This document shows positions 50,932 to 59,938 of a stretch of DNA of 64,000 bases, piece after piece. Positions within the stretch are counted from its first letter, which is position 1. Every line of letters begins with the position of its first letter. The position numbers were made by a program, and so were the translations under genes. Below the pieces are notes generated by a model. That model was not told where the DNA came from. It did no database searches and saw only the letters and a program-made list of their open reading frames with translations. This DNA comes from Candidatus Microthrix subdominans (lineage in GTDB: Bacteria > Actinomycetota > Acidimicrobiia > Acidimicrobiales > Microtrichaceae), in NCBI GenBank assembly GCA_016719385.1, contig JADJZA010000008.1:124001-188000 (forward strand). The letters run 5' to 3'.

Positions 50932-51387
50932 CTAGCCGGCCGACCGATCGGCGACGTCGGGCCACGGCGCATCGCCCTGGGCCATCGCGGCCATGTCGGC
51001 CAGGCTGTAGCCGGTGAGGTACTCCCGCATGCGCTCGCCGGCATCCCACCACACGGCCAGGAGCACGCACTGGCCCTCGTGCTCGCAGGCCCCGTCGGTG
51101 TGGGGGAGGCCGAAGTCGCCGGCCTGGATCGGCCCGTCGACCGCCGACACGATGTCGGCGAGGGTGATCTCCGCGGCGCCACGGGCCAGGACGTACCCGC
51201 CGCCGACGCCCCGCTTTGAACGAACCAGCCCGGCTCCCTTGAGCGCCAACAGGATCTGCTCGAGATAGGGCTGGGGGAGCCCGGTCCTCTCGACGATGTC
51301 GCGCACCGACGTTGGACCATCGGCCTGGTGGAGCACGAGCGACAGCAGAGCTCGGCTGGCGTAGTCACCTCGGGTGGACACCTTCAT
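50932..51387 (-). CDS. Rrf2-family transcriptional regulator
   Basis: 151 residues. Winged helix MKVSTRGDYASRALLSLVLH and GLPQPYLEQILLALKGAGLV, wing KRGVGGGYVLARG. Near residue 98 there are Cys residues (GACEHEGQCVLLAVW), two instead of the three that hold the Fe-S cluster in IscR; a cluster or redox switch is possible. Convergent with rluD. ATG 51387 has a TAGTGT box 8 nt upstream. Confidence 0.88.
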   Translation of the reverse strand: MKVSTRGDYASRALLSLVLHQADGPTSVRDIVERTGLPQPYLEQILLALKGAGLVRSKRGVGGGYVLARGAAEITLADIVSAVDGPIQAGDFGLPHTDGACEHEGQCVLLAVWWDAGERMREYLTGYSLADMAAMAQGDAPWPDVADRSAG

Positions 51388-51395
51388 GCCGGGCA

Positions 51396-51401
51396 ACACT
51401 A
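51396..51401 (-). promoter_or_regulatory. -10-like box of the Rrf2 gene
   Basis: Minus-strand TAGTGT ends 8 nt before ATG 51387; no Shine-Dalgarno. Confidence 0.4.
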
Positions 51402-51488
51402 CGGCCCGGCACACGTGCCCGCCCCAGCCGGCCGGCCGCAGGCGGCCATGGTGGAATCCACCCCGCCGGATGTGATCGACTGGCGGAG

Positions 51489-52589
51489 ATGATCGACCCC
51501 CTGTTGCCCGACTATTCCGGTGCGTGCGTCACCGGGGTGGTCCCCACCCTGTTGGACCCGTCTGGGGAGGTGCCCGACTGGATGCCCCAGGAGCTGGTCG
51601 GGGCCAACCAGGTGGCGCTGCTGGTGCTCGACGGGCTGGGGTGGGACCAGCTCGAGGAGCGAGCGCACCTGGCTCCGACGTTGACGTCGCTTCCGCGCAC
51701 GCCGATCACCACGGTGTGCCCGACGACGACGGCGACCGCGCTGACGTCGATCACCACCGGCCTGTCGCCGGGTGCCCACGGCGTGATCGGCTATCGCATC
51801 GCCATCCAACGCCAGATCCTCAACGTGTTGCGCTGGAGCACGCCCCGGGGCGACGCACGCGAGAGCATCGTTCCCAGCGGGGTGCAGCCCCACGAGGCAT
51901 TCGGCTCCGAACGGCCGCCGGTGATCACCCGGGCCGAGTTCATCGCCACCGGCTTCACCGAGGCCCACCTCCAGCCCAGCCGGTTCGAGGGCTACCGCAT
52001 GCCCTCGACCATGGTGGTCGAGGTCGCCCAGACCCTGCGTCGAGGCGAGCCGTTCCTGTACGCCTACTACGACGGCATCGACAAGGTGGCCCACGAGTAC
52101 GGCCTGGGCGAGCACTACGACGCCGAACTGATGGCGGTCGATCAGATGGTGAGGGCGATCGTCGCCGGCCTGCCCCAGGGCGCAGCGCTGGTCGTCACCG
52201 CCGATCACGGCCAGGTGCAGGTGGGCAACAACGTCATCGAACCGGCCCGCGAGGTGCTGTCGATGGTCGACTTCCAGTCGGGGGAGGGCAGGTTCCGCTG
52301 GTTTCATGCCCGCCCGGGTGCCACAGCCGAGCTGGCGGCGGCCTGCGCGGAGCGCTACGGCGATCAGGCGTGGGTGGTCACCCGCACCCAGACGATCGAT
52401 GAGGGCTGGTGGGGCCCCGGCCTCACCGACTCGGCGGCGGCCTGCCTCGGTGACGTGGCGCTCGTCGCCCGTGAGCCGGTGGCGTTCTCCGATCCGGCCG
52501 ACACCGGGCCGTTTGTGCTGCAGAGCCGTCACGGCTCGTTGACCAGCGCCGAGGTGCTCGTGCCCTTGATCGTCGCCCGGGGCGGGTAA
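51489..52589 (+). CDS. Alkaline-phosphatase-superfamily (type I phosphodiesterase-like) protein
   Basis: 366 residues. VALLVLDGLGWDQLEE carries the first metal-binding Asp; TVCPTTTATALTSITTGLSP has the nucleophile Thr; YAYYDGIDKVAHEYG and VVTADHGQVQV supply the other metal ligands. No signal peptide, so probably cytosolic. Related to nucleotide pyrophosphatases/phosphodiesterases; substrate unknown. ATG 51489 with GGCGGAG just upstream. Divergent from the Rrf2 gene. Confidence 0.85.
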   Translation: MIDPLLPDYSGACVTGVVPTLLDPSGEVPDWMPQELVGANQVALLVLDGLGWDQLEERAHLAPTLTSLPRTPITTVCPTTTATALTSITTGLSPGAHGVIGYRIAIQRQILNVLRWSTPRGDARESIVPSGVQPHEAFGSERPPVITRAEFIATGFTEAHLQPSRFEGYRMPSTMVVEVAQTLRRGEPFLYAYYDGIDKVAHEYGLGEHYDAELMAVDQMVRAIVAGLPQGAALVVTADHGQVQVGNNVIEPAREVLSMVDFQSGEGRFRWFHARPGATAELAAACAERYGDQAWVVTRTQTIDEGWWGPGLTDSAAACLGDVALVAREPVAFSDPADTGPFVLQSRHGSLTSAEVLVPLIVARGG

Positions 52590-52672
52590 GGCGCGCAGCC
52601 CGTCGAGCAGTCGCACGGAGCGCGCAGCGCCCCCGGTCGCAGAGCGCCCGGCTGCACCTCGCGCCGCCTCGG

Positions 52673-52678
52673 TAGCCT
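52673..52678 (+). promoter_or_regulatory. -10-like box of bpa
   Basis: TAGCCT ends 8 nt before ATG 52687 and only 2 nt before the alternative GTG 52681, which favours the ATG. Confidence 0.45.
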
Positions 52679-52686
52679 AGGTGGCT

Positions 52687-53277
52687 ATGCCCTCAGCTGA
52701 CACACCCCCGCAGCCCACCACGACCGCAGCACAGCCCAACGCCGAGCCGGTCGCCCAGGATCGGCCCGAGGTGTTGGCGCCGGGATCGACGACCGACGCG
52801 GCCGACGGCAACGGGGAGCAGTCCGACGACGAGACGATCGACTCGCCGGCGAAGATCATCCGGGTGGGTTCGATGGTCAAGCAGCTGTTGGAGGAGGTAC
52901 GCAACACCCCCCTCGACGAAGCGGCCCGCGACCACATGGTCGACATCTACGGACGCTCCATTGCCGAGCTTCAGGCCTCGCTGTCGCCCAACCTGGCCGA
53001 GGAGCTTGATCGTCTGGCACCCGATTTCGACAGCGACGAGGTGCCCTCCGAGGCCACGCTTCGTATCGCCCAGGCCCAGCTGGTCGGCTGGCTGGAGGGG
53101 CTGTTCCATGGGATCCAGGCCACGCTGGTCGCCCAGCAGATGGCGGCGCGTCAACAGCTCGAGGGCGTGCGCGGCCAGCTGGGCACCCCCGGCGGGCCCC
53201 CCGGGGGCCAGGACGGCCCGATGGGCACATCGATGCCGACCAACGCGCCCGGTCGTGGACCGACCGGCTACCTGTGA
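52687..53277 (+). CDS. bpa: Bacterial proteasome activator
   Basis: 196 residues. Disordered Pro/Thr/Asp-rich N-terminus, then the DUF2587 four-helix core: AKIIRVGSMVKQLLEEVRNT, LDEAARDHMVDIYGRSIAEL, ATLRIAQAQLVGWLEGLFHG. The extreme C-terminus is TGYL, matching the GQYL tail by which Mycobacterium Bpa (Rv3780) docks into the 20S proteasome and opens its gate without ATP. Implies the genome has proteasome genes, not in this window. ATG 52687 chosen from the upstream box. Confidence 0.88.
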   Translation: MPSADTPPQPTTTAAQPNAEPVAQDRPEVLAPGSTTDAADGNGEQSDDETIDSPAKIIRVGSMVKQLLEEVRNTPLDEAARDHMVDIYGRSIAELQASLSPNLAEELDRLAPDFDSDEVPSEATLRIAQAQLVGWLEGLFHGIQATLVAQQMAARQQLEGVRGQLGTPGGPPGGQDGPMGTSMPTNAPGRGPTGYL

Positions 53278-53290
53278 ATCGGTGCCCGGC

Positions 53291-53310
53291 GAGCTGCGGT
53301 GGCCCAGCTC
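53291..53310 (+). terminator. Hairpin after bpa
   Basis: GAGCTG (53291-53296) and CAGCTC (53305-53310) with an 8-nt loop, 14 nt after the bpa stop; outer CCG/CGG pairs extend it with a bulge. No U-tract. Confidence 0.3.
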
Positions 53311-53360
53311 CGGCAGTGCCGACGGTCGATCACCGCCCGGCGGCGCTGATCACAAGCGTG

Positions 53361-53366
53361 TAGTTT
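53361..53366 (+). promoter_or_regulatory. -10-like box of dnaE
   Basis: TAGTTT ends 10 nt before the dnaE ATG at 53377; no Shine-Dalgarno. Confidence 0.35.
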
Positions 53367-53376
53367 CTCCAGGTCG

Positions 53377-56300
53377 ATGGCTGATTCCTCGTTCGTTCAC
53401 CTCCACCAGCACACCGAGTTCTCGATGCTCGACGGCGCGTCCCGCATCGGCGAGGTCGTCGCCGCCGCCGCTGCCGACGGCCAGCCGGGCCTGGGCATCA
53501 CCGATCACGGCAACATGTACGGGGTGCTCGACTTCTACAAGGAGGCCAAGGCCCAGGGCATCAACCCGATCATCGGCACCGAGGCCTACATGGCCTACGA
53601 CAGCCGTTTCGAGCGGCCGTCGCGGCGGGGACGGGTCGACGACTCGGGAGGCGAGGTCGACGGCGGTCGCAAGCTCTACTACCACCTGACCCTGCTGGCC
53701 GAGAACCACACCGGCTACAAAAACCTCATCCAGCTGAGCTCGAAGGCGTTTCTCGAGGGCTACTACTACAAGCCCCGCCTCGATTGGGAGCTGTTGTCGC
53801 AACACTCCAAGGGCGTCATCGCCACCACCGGCTGCCTTGGCGGCCACGTCCTCCAGGCGCTGATGAACGAGAGCTTCGACTCGGCCCTCGAAAAGGCTGG
53901 GCGGCTCCAGGACATCTTCGGACGCGACAACCTGTTCGTCGAGATCCAGGATCACGGCATCCCCGAACAGCACCGCACCAACCCCCAGCTGATCGAGATC
54001 GCCAAACGGCTGCGGGCCCCGTTGTTGGCCACCAACGACGGCCATTACGTCACCCGCGCCGACGCCGAGGCCCATGACGCCCTGCTGTGCGTGCAGACCG
54101 GCTCGCTGGTCTCCGACGAGAAGCGTTTCAGGTTCAACGGGTCCGACCACTACCTGAAGTCCGCCCAAGAGATGCGCCACCTGTTCCGAGAGGTGGAGGT
54201 GGCCTGCGACAACACGCTGTGGGTGGCCGAGCGTTGCAATCTCGAGATCGAGTTTCCCGAGCCGGAACTGCCCCAGTTCCCCCTGCCCGAGGGCTACGAC
54301 AGCGATGCCGAGTACCTGCGGGCGCTCACCTACGAGGGCGCCCACATGCGCTGGGGTGCCATCCTCGAGCCCGAGGTGCGCGAGCGCATCGAGTACGAGC
54401 TGACCACGATCGAGACGATGGGGTACTCGGCGTACTTCATCATCACCTGGGACCTGATCAAGCACGCCCGCGACAAGGACATCCGGGTCGGTCCCGGGCG
54501 GGGCTCGGCCGCCGGCTGTGCGGTCGCCTACTGCCTGCGCATCACCGAGCTGGACCCGATTCGCTACGACCTGCTGTTCGAGCGGTTCCTCAACCCGGCC
54601 CGCGTGTCGATGCCCGACATCGACATGGACTTCGACTCCCGTTACCGGGACGAGATGATCCGCTATGCGGCCGAGCGCTACGGCCGCGAACACGTGGCGC
54701 AGATCGTGACCTTCTCGACGATCAAGGCCCGGGCGGCGGTGCGCGACTCGGCCCGGGTGCTCGGCTACCCCTATTCGTTGGGCGACAAGGTGGCCAAGGC
54801 CATGCCACCCCTGGTGATGGGCCGCGACACCCCCCTGTACGCCTGCCTGGAGGAGCACCCCAAGTACCTCGACGGCTACAAGGTGGCCACCGAGCTGCGC
54901 GACATGTACAGCACCGATCCCGACGCCAAGAAGGTGATGGACGTCGCCAAGGGGATCGAAGGCCTGCGGCGCCAGGACGGCATCCACGCCGCTGCGGTGG
55001 TGATTACCAAGGGGCCCCTCACCGACTACCTGCCCATCCAGCGCAAGCCCCAGTCGGGCGGCGACCCCGAGGACGCACCGGTCGTCACGCAGTTCGAGGG
55101 CAACACCTGCGAAGACCTGGGCCTGTTGAAGATGGACTTTCTGGGCCTGCGCAACCTGGACGTGATCTCCGACGCGCTCGAGCTGATCACCCAGCACCGC
55201 GGTGTCGACGTCGACATCGACAACGTCGCCCTCGACGATCCGGTGACGTTCGCCATGTTGGCCAAGGGCGAGACGATCGGGGTGTTCCAGCTGGAGTCGC
55301 CACCGATGCGGGCGCTGATCCGCGCGGTCGCGCCGGACAGCTTCGAGGATGTCGCGGCCCTGATCGCGCTCTATCGGCCGGGGCCGATGGGCGCCAACAT
55401 GCACTACGACTACGCCGACCGCAAGAACGGTCGCAAGCCGGTCGAGTTCTTCCATCCCGAGGCCGAGGAGGTGCTCACCGACACCTACGGGCTGATGATC
55501 TACCAGGAGTCGGTGATGCGGGTGGCCCAGCGCTTCGCCGGCTACTCCCTGGCCCAGGCGGACAACCTGCGCAAGGCGTGTGGCAAGAAGAAGCCCGAGA
55601 TGATGATCAAGGAGCGAGCCAGCTTCGAGGAGGGCGTCGAGGCAACCGGGTTTGACCGCTCCCTGGGCAAGGAGCTGTTCGACATCATCGAACGCTTCGC
55701 CGACTATGCGTTCAACAAGTCCCACAGCTACGGCTACGGGCTGGTCACCTACCAAACCGCCTATCTCAAGGCCAACTACCCCGAGGAGTACCTGTCGGCG
55801 CTGCTCACCTCGGTGAGCCACACGCTGGAGAAGGCGGCTGTCTATCTGGCCGAGTGCCGATCGATGGGCATCACGGTCGAGGTGCCCGACATCAACCGGT
55901 CGGCGGCCAACTTCACCCCGGGCGACAAATCGATCATCTTTGGCCTAGCGGCCGTTCGTAACGTCGGGGAGGGGCTGGTCGACCTGATCGTGACCGAGCG
56001 GGAGGCGCGGGGCCCGTTCGGTCCCCGCGAGATCGACGGCCGACCGATCGACGCCTTCGACGATTTCTGCTTGCGGGTGCCCTACGAGGTGCTCAACAAG
56101 CGCACGATCGAGTCGATCATCAAAGCCGGCGGGTTCGACACCTGCGGCCTACCCCGCAAGGGGCTGCTGCTGCGGATGGAGGAGCGCATCGACCACATCG
56201 TCGCCCGCCGTCGCGAGCACGACATGGGCGTGATGTCGCTGTTCGGCTCCGGCGGCGCCGAGCCGACGATCGACGAGCACCCGGTGACCGACGTCGAGTT

Positions 56301-56919
56301 CGACAAGGCCGAACGCCTCAGCCACGAGAAGGAGATGCTGGGCCTCTACGTCTCCGATCACCCGCTGATGGGTTACGAGCAGGTGTTGGCCCGTCGCACC
56401 GACGGCCCGCTGTCCGAGCTGACCGAGCTGAGCGACGGAACCTCGCGCACCATCGGTGGGGTGGTGACCAACCTGCAGCGGAAGTGGACCAAGAAGGGCG
56501 ACCTGATGGCGATCTTCCAGCTGGAGGACCTTCAAAGCCAGATCGAGGTGATGGTCTTTCCCCGCACGATGACCGAGCACGGACACAAGCTGAACGACGA
56601 CATGCTGGTCGTCGTCAACGGTCGTGTCGACCAACGCGACGACATGCCCAAGTTCATCGCCTTCGAGATCGACGTGTTCGACGGTGCCGAGGAGGCCTCG
56701 GACACCCCGCTCAACCTGAAGATCCTGCCGTCGCGTCTCGACGATGCGCTCGTCGAGGAACTGCGTCGGGTGATCCTCGAATTCCCCGGACGCTCGGAGG
56801 TTCACATCGATCTGGGCGGGTCCCAAGTGCGTCTGCGGCCGCCGTTCTGCGTCAACCATTCGGCATCGCTGATCTCCGAGCTGCGCGTGCTGCTCGGGAC
56901 CTCTGCGGTCGTGTTGTGA
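53377..56919 (+). CDS. dnaE: DNA polymerase III alpha subunit, DnaE1 type
   Basis: 1180 residues, normal for DnaE1. N-terminal PHP domain (FVHLHQHTEFSMLDGASRIG, GLGITDHGNMYG), polymerase palm GPGRGSAAGCAVAYCLRITE and catalytic acids in MPDIDMDFDSRYRDEMIRYA near residue 411, fingers FNKSHSYGYGLVTYQTAYLK, OB fold TIGGVVTNLQRKWTKKGDLM. The catalytic subunit of the replicative polymerase; the histidines of the PHP domain suggest proofreading potential as in mycobacteria. Long antisense frames here are shadows. Confidence 0.96.
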   Translation: MADSSFVHLHQHTEFSMLDGASRIGEVVAAAAADGQPGLGITDHGNMYGVLDFYKEAKAQGINPIIGTEAYMAYDSRFERPSRRGRVDDSGGEVDGGRKLYYHLTLLAENHTGYKNLIQLSSKAFLEGYYYKPRLDWELLSQHSKGVIATTGCLGGHVLQALMNESFDSALEKAGRLQDIFGRDNLFVEIQDHGIPEQHRTNPQLIEIAKRLRAPLLATNDGHYVTRADAEAHDALLCVQTGSLVSDEKRFRFNGSDHYLKSAQEMRHLFREVEVACDNTLWVAERCNLEIEFPEPELPQFPLPEGYDSDAEYLRALTYEGAHMRWGAILEPEVRERIEYELTTIETMGYSAYFIITWDLIKHARDKDIRVGPGRGSAAGCAVAYCLRITELDPIRYDLLFERFLNPARVSMPDIDMDFDSRYRDEMIRYAAERYGREHVAQIVTFSTIKARAAVRDSARVLGYPYSLGDKVAKAMPPLVMGRDTPLYACLEEHPKYLDGYKVATELRDMYSTDPDAKKVMDVAKGIEGLRRQDGIHAAAVVITKGPLTDYLPIQRKPQSGGDPEDAPVVTQFEGNTCEDLGLLKMDFLGLRNLDVISDALELITQHRGVDVDIDNVALDDPVTFAMLAKGETIGVFQLESPPMRALIRAVAPDSFEDVAALIALYRPGPMGANMHYDYADRKNGRKPVEFFHPEAEEVLTDTYGLMIYQESVMRVAQRFAGYSLAQADNLRKACGKKKPEMMIKERASFEEGVEATGFDRSLGKELFDIIERFADYAFNKSHSYGYGLVTYQTAYLKANYPEEYLSALLTSVSHTLEKAAVYLAECRSMGITVEVPDINRSAANFTPGDKSIIFGLAAVRNVGEGLVDLIVTEREARGPFGPREIDGRPIDAFDDFCLRVPYEVLNKRTIESIIKAGGFDTCGLPRKGLLLRMEERIDHIVARRREHDMGVMSLFGSGGAEPTIDEHPVTDVEFDKAERLSHEKEMLGLYVSDHPLMGYEQVLARRTDGPLSELTELSDGTSRTIGGVVTNLQRKWTKKGDLMAIFQLEDLQSQIEVMVFPRTMTEHGHKLNDDMLVVVNGRVDQRDDMPKFIAFEIDVFDGAEEASDTPLNLKILPSRLDDALVEELRRVILEFPGRSEVHIDLGGSQVRLRPPFCVNHSASLISELRVLLGTSAVVL

Positions 56920-56968
56920 GCGTTCGGCCCGCGGACGATCGAGCTCTCTCGCAACGCGATTTGGCCGG

Positions 56969-56988
56969 CTCGGGCACAGCCCGGGTTT
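56969..56988 (+). terminator. Probable terminator after dnaE
   Basis: CTCGGGC (56969-56975), ACA loop, GCCCGGG (56979-56985), one G-U pair in the stem, then TTT and an AT-rich stretch. 50 nt after the dnaE stop. Confidence 0.55.
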
Positions 56989-57052
56989 GCATATTCGTGC
57001 GATTGACGCTCAACTAGTTGTTGCCACCACTGCAGCCCAGACGGGGGATTAC

Positions 57053-57730
57053 ATGGCGTTTGAGACCTACACGAAGGACTGCACCGCGCTCAGCGATGCC
57101 GAGTTGACCGAGATGGCCGACCTGGCAGCGGAGTGCGAGCGCGGCTTCGATGTCGGCCTGCTTTCCAAGCAGCGCGAGGAGTGGGTGCTCGTCACCCTGA
57201 TCCGCCAGGAGGAGACGCTGGTGGGGTACTCCTACTCGACGTTGGAGCGCATCGGCGGCACCCCTGCGGTGCTGCTGGGCCTGGCCTACGTGCGACGCTC
57301 GGAGGACCGGGACGACGTGCTGGAAGCGGTGATGTCGGCCAACTACCACCGGGCGCTGATGGCCTTTCCCGACGAAGACGTGCTGTTGGGCTGCCGCATG
57401 GTCAACCCCGGTGCCATGGCCGCCTTCGAACGTCTCGAGGACGTCCACCCCCGGCCCGAGGTTGAGGCGGGGGGCGAGGAGCGTCAGTGGGGCCGCCGCC
57501 TGGCCAAGCGCTTCGGCGTCGGCGCCAGCCGGTACGTCGCCAAGACCTTCTCGGTCGAGGGCGACGGCGCCTTCCCGCCGTGCCTGGACTTCGAGCCCTT
57601 GGCGTCGGCGACGATCGACCCCCAGGTGGCCGAGATGTTCGCCGACCTGGACGCCGCTGCCGGCGACTCGCTCATCACCTACGGGTGGGCGATGGAGGAA
57701 GAGCTCCGCAGCTACACCAAGCCGGACTGA
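57053..57730 (+). CDS. Protein of unknown function, possibly GNAT-like
   Basis: 225 residues. An acidic soluble protein; ECERGFDVGLLSKQREEWVL, LVGYSYSTLERIGGTPAVLL and GLAYVRRSEDRDDVLEAVMS give a beta-strand and helix pattern recalling an acetyltransferase fold, but the acetyl-CoA loop is not evident. ATG 57053 has a GGGGGA ribosome site 6 nt upstream. Downstream genes are an acetyltransferase and a nitroreductase. No function assigned. Confidence 0.6.
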   Translation: MAFETYTKDCTALSDAELTEMADLAAECERGFDVGLLSKQREEWVLVTLIRQEETLVGYSYSTLERIGGTPAVLLGLAYVRRSEDRDDVLEAVMSANYHRALMAFPDEDVLLGCRMVNPGAMAAFERLEDVHPRPEVEAGGEERQWGRRLAKRFGVGASRYVAKTFSVEGDGAFPPCLDFEPLASATIDPQVAEMFADLDAAAGDSLITYGWAMEEELRSYTKPD

Positions 57731-57735
57731 GCAGG

Positions 57736-58620
57736 GTGTCCGGCATCGCCGCCGGCCGGATCGGGTCTCGGCCCGAGCCGGGCGCGGGTGACCCTGCCGC
57801 TGACACCGCTATCGACCCAGCCGCTGACATCGCCATCGACCGTGTCGGTGGCGTTGCCAGGGGTCTGCTTCTCGACCGTGCCGAAGACGACGCCCTCGGG
57901 CGCGTGATCGGGCGCCGGCGCATGTGCCGGGACTACCTGGCCGACCCGCTTGGGCCCGGCCAGCTCGAGGCGATCGTCGACCTGGCACGCCGGGCACCCT
58001 CGGCGGGCTTCAGCCAGGGCGTAGCCTTTGTCAGCCTGGAACGCCCCGAGCCACCGCAGCCATCGCCTGCGCAGCCACCACAATCGTCGCAGTCTCCGCT
58101 GGCGCAGTCGTCGGCGGAGCCCGACCCTGTGGCGGGCTACTGGGGTGTCACGCTTCCGCCGGCTCGTCGTTCGGAGTTTCCTTGGCCGGGGCTCCTCGAC
58201 GCCCCGGTGCTGATCACGCTGTGGGTGCGTCCTCAGGCGTGGGTCGAACGCTACGGGCGACCGGACAAGGCACGTAGCGGCCTTGGCGCTGGTGAGGCCT
58301 CCTGGCCGGTCCCGTACTGGTGGGTCGATGCCGGCGCCGTCGTCCAGAACCTGCTGTTGGTCGCCGAGGCCGAGGGGCTGGGTGCGCTGTTTTTCGGGAT
58401 GTTCGAGCACGAGCCGGCGGTCGCCGAGCTGCTCGGCGTGCCCGACGGCTGGCGGGCCGTGGGCACGGTGGCCCTCGGTCATCCCGCCCCCGATGGGCGG
58501 CGGCCGTCGGCGTCGGCGTCGGCCAGCGGTGGCCGTCCGGCGCTCGCCGAGCAATGGCACCGCAACGCTTGGAGCCCTGCCGTCAGCGCTCCGGTCCAGC
58601 CCCCTGAGGAAGCACGATGA
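57736..58620 (+). CDS. Nitroreductase-family protein
   Basis: 294 residues. FMN-fold motifs: RRMCRDYLADPLGPGQLEAI, VDLARRAPSAGFSQGVAFV, then YWWVDAGAVVQNLLLVAEAE and GLGALFFGMFEHEPAVAELL with a VALGHPAPDGRR end. The N-terminal 45 residues and a Pro/Gln/Ser loop (PEPPQPSPAQPPQSSQSP) are insertions, probably disordered. Reduces an unknown substrate with NAD(P)H. GTG 57736, 5 nt after the previous stop; overlaps the acetyltransferase gene by 4 nt. Confidence 0.85.
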   Translation: MSGIAAGRIGSRPEPGAGDPAADTAIDPAADIAIDRVGGVARGLLLDRAEDDALGRVIGRRRMCRDYLADPLGPGQLEAIVDLARRAPSAGFSQGVAFVSLERPEPPQPSPAQPPQSSQSPLAQSSAEPDPVAGYWGVTLPPARRSEFPWPGLLDAPVLITLWVRPQAWVERYGRPDKARSGLGAGEASWPVPYWWVDAGAVVQNLLLVAEAEGLGALFFGMFEHEPAVAELLGVPDGWRAVGTVALGHPAPDGRRPSASASASGGRPALAEQWHRNAWSPAVSAPVQPPEEAR

Positions 58621-59114
58621 GCCCAGAGATCCGTTCGTTGACCGAGGCCGACGACAGCGCTGTGCTGGCGCTGAACAACGTCGAGGTGCCCCGGGTGACC
58701 ATGCTCGACGAGGCGGCGATGGCGCGCTATCGAGACGTGTTGAACGACGCGTTGGCGATCGGGCCGGAAGGTGCACCCGAGGCCTTCTGCTGGACGGTCG
58801 GCCCGGGCACCGACTACTGGTCGGCCAACTACGCCTGGGTGGAGGCGCACTACGAACGGTTCGTCTACCTCGACCGTGTCGTCGTCGCGCCACGGGCCCG
58901 CGGCCTGGGTCTGGCCCGTGCGCTCTATGACGAGGTGTCGGTGCGGGCAGCTGGAACCGCCGATCACTTCGTGCTCGAGGTCAACACCGTGCCTCGCAAC
59001 GACGAGTCGCTGGCCTTTCACGCCGCGCTCGGCTTCACCGAGGTCGGCCGGGCCCGACCCTATGGCGACGACACCGAAGTCGGGTATCTGTCCCGGCCGG
59101 TTCCCGGCCCGTGA
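58617..59114 (+). CDS. GNAT-family N-acetyltransferase
   Basis: 165 residues. IRSLTEADDSAVLALNNVEV, YLDRVVVAPRARGLGLARAL (acetyl-CoA pyrophosphate loop RARGLG) and FHAALGFTEVGRAR. Substrate unknown. ATG overlaps the nitroreductase stop by 4 nt and the stop overlaps the methyltransferase GTG by 4 nt, so three enzymes are coupled. Confidence 0.87.
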   Translation: MSPEIRSLTEADDSAVLALNNVEVPRVTMLDEAAMARYRDVLNDALAIGPEGAPEAFCWTVGPGTDYWSANYAWVEAHYERFVYLDRVVVAPRARGLGLARALYDEVSVRAAGTADHFVLEVNTVPRNDESLAFHAALGFTEVGRARPYGDDTEVGYLSRPVPGP

Positions 59115-59896
59115 CCAACCCGGCAGCCGAAGCGTCCTACGGGGCCAGGCTGGCCCGCATCTACGACCTGGCCTATGCGGGCATGGGCAAGGACTACGCC
59201 GCCGAGGCCCATCAGGTGCGCGCGCTCGTGGCCCGTGCGGGCAGCGCAGTCCCATCGGCCAGCGCCCCCCGCACGATGCTCGATGTCGCCTGCGGCACCG
59301 GCACCCACCTGGTCGAGTTCGCACGGCTGGGCTACCGGATTGCCGGCACCGACCTCAGCCAACCGATGCTCGACGTGGCCCGGGACCGCCTCGGCGACGA
59401 CGTGCCGCTGGTGGCGGCCTCGTTCGAGGCGCTGCCCGCAGCCGTCACCCAGCTGGGGCCGTTCGATCTGGTCACCTGCCTGTTCTCGTCGATCGCCTAC
59501 GCGGGCAGCAGTGGGTCGCTGCGCCGGGTGCTGGGTGATCTGGCCGCATTGGTGGCGCCGGGCGGGGCGCTGGTCATCGAGCCGTGGATCGCTCCGGAGG
59601 ACTGGCTGGTCGGCCACATCGGTCACGACACGGTCACCCGGAGCGACACGACCGTGATGCGCATGGCCCACTCCGGCGTCGACGGCGACACGGCGCTCAT
59701 CCGCATGGAGTACCTGGTGGGGGAGCCGGACGGGATCTGGTCCTTCGGCGAGGACCATCGCTTGCTGATGGCACCGTCCTCGTTCTACGTCGAGGCGCTG
59801 GAACTGGCCGGGTTGCGCGTCACCTTCGATCCGCACGGCTTCGACTTTGGTGCCGCCCGAAAGGGCCTGGTCGTCGGCGTCCGTCCACACTCCTGA
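59111..59896 (+). CDS. Class I SAM-dependent methyltransferase
   Basis: 261 residues. N-terminal RIYDLAYAGMGKDYAAEA and SAM motif I MLDVACGTGTHLVEFARLGY, then GTDLSQPMLDVARDRL and LVTCLFSSIAYAG. The YD...GKDYAAEA start and the order of motifs recall sugar N,N-dimethyltransferases of the DesVI/TylM1 type, but no deoxysugar genes are near, so the substrate stays open. GTG overlaps the acetyltransferase gene. Hairpin repeat pair C follows 42 nt after the stop. Confidence 0.85.
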   Translation: MTNPAAEASYGARLARIYDLAYAGMGKDYAAEAHQVRALVARAGSAVPSASAPRTMLDVACGTGTHLVEFARLGYRIAGTDLSQPMLDVARDRLGDDVPLVAASFEALPAAVTQLGPFDLVTCLFSSIAYAGSSGSLRRVLGDLAALVAPGGALVIEPWIAPEDWLVGHIGHDTVTRSDTTVMRMAHSGVDGDTALIRMEYLVGEPDGIWSFGEDHRLLMAPSSFYVEALELAGLRVTFDPHGFDFGAARKGLVVGVRPHS

Positions 59897-59938
59897 CCAC
59901 CTGGCCCGCAGCTGACCACCCCGCACCTCCACCCGCAT

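Noticed and set aside
53350..55821. Open frame of over 800 codons antisense to dnaE
   Set aside because: It mirrors the codon structure of dnaE in GC-rich DNA, has no recognisable motif and no ribosome site; dnaE is certain.
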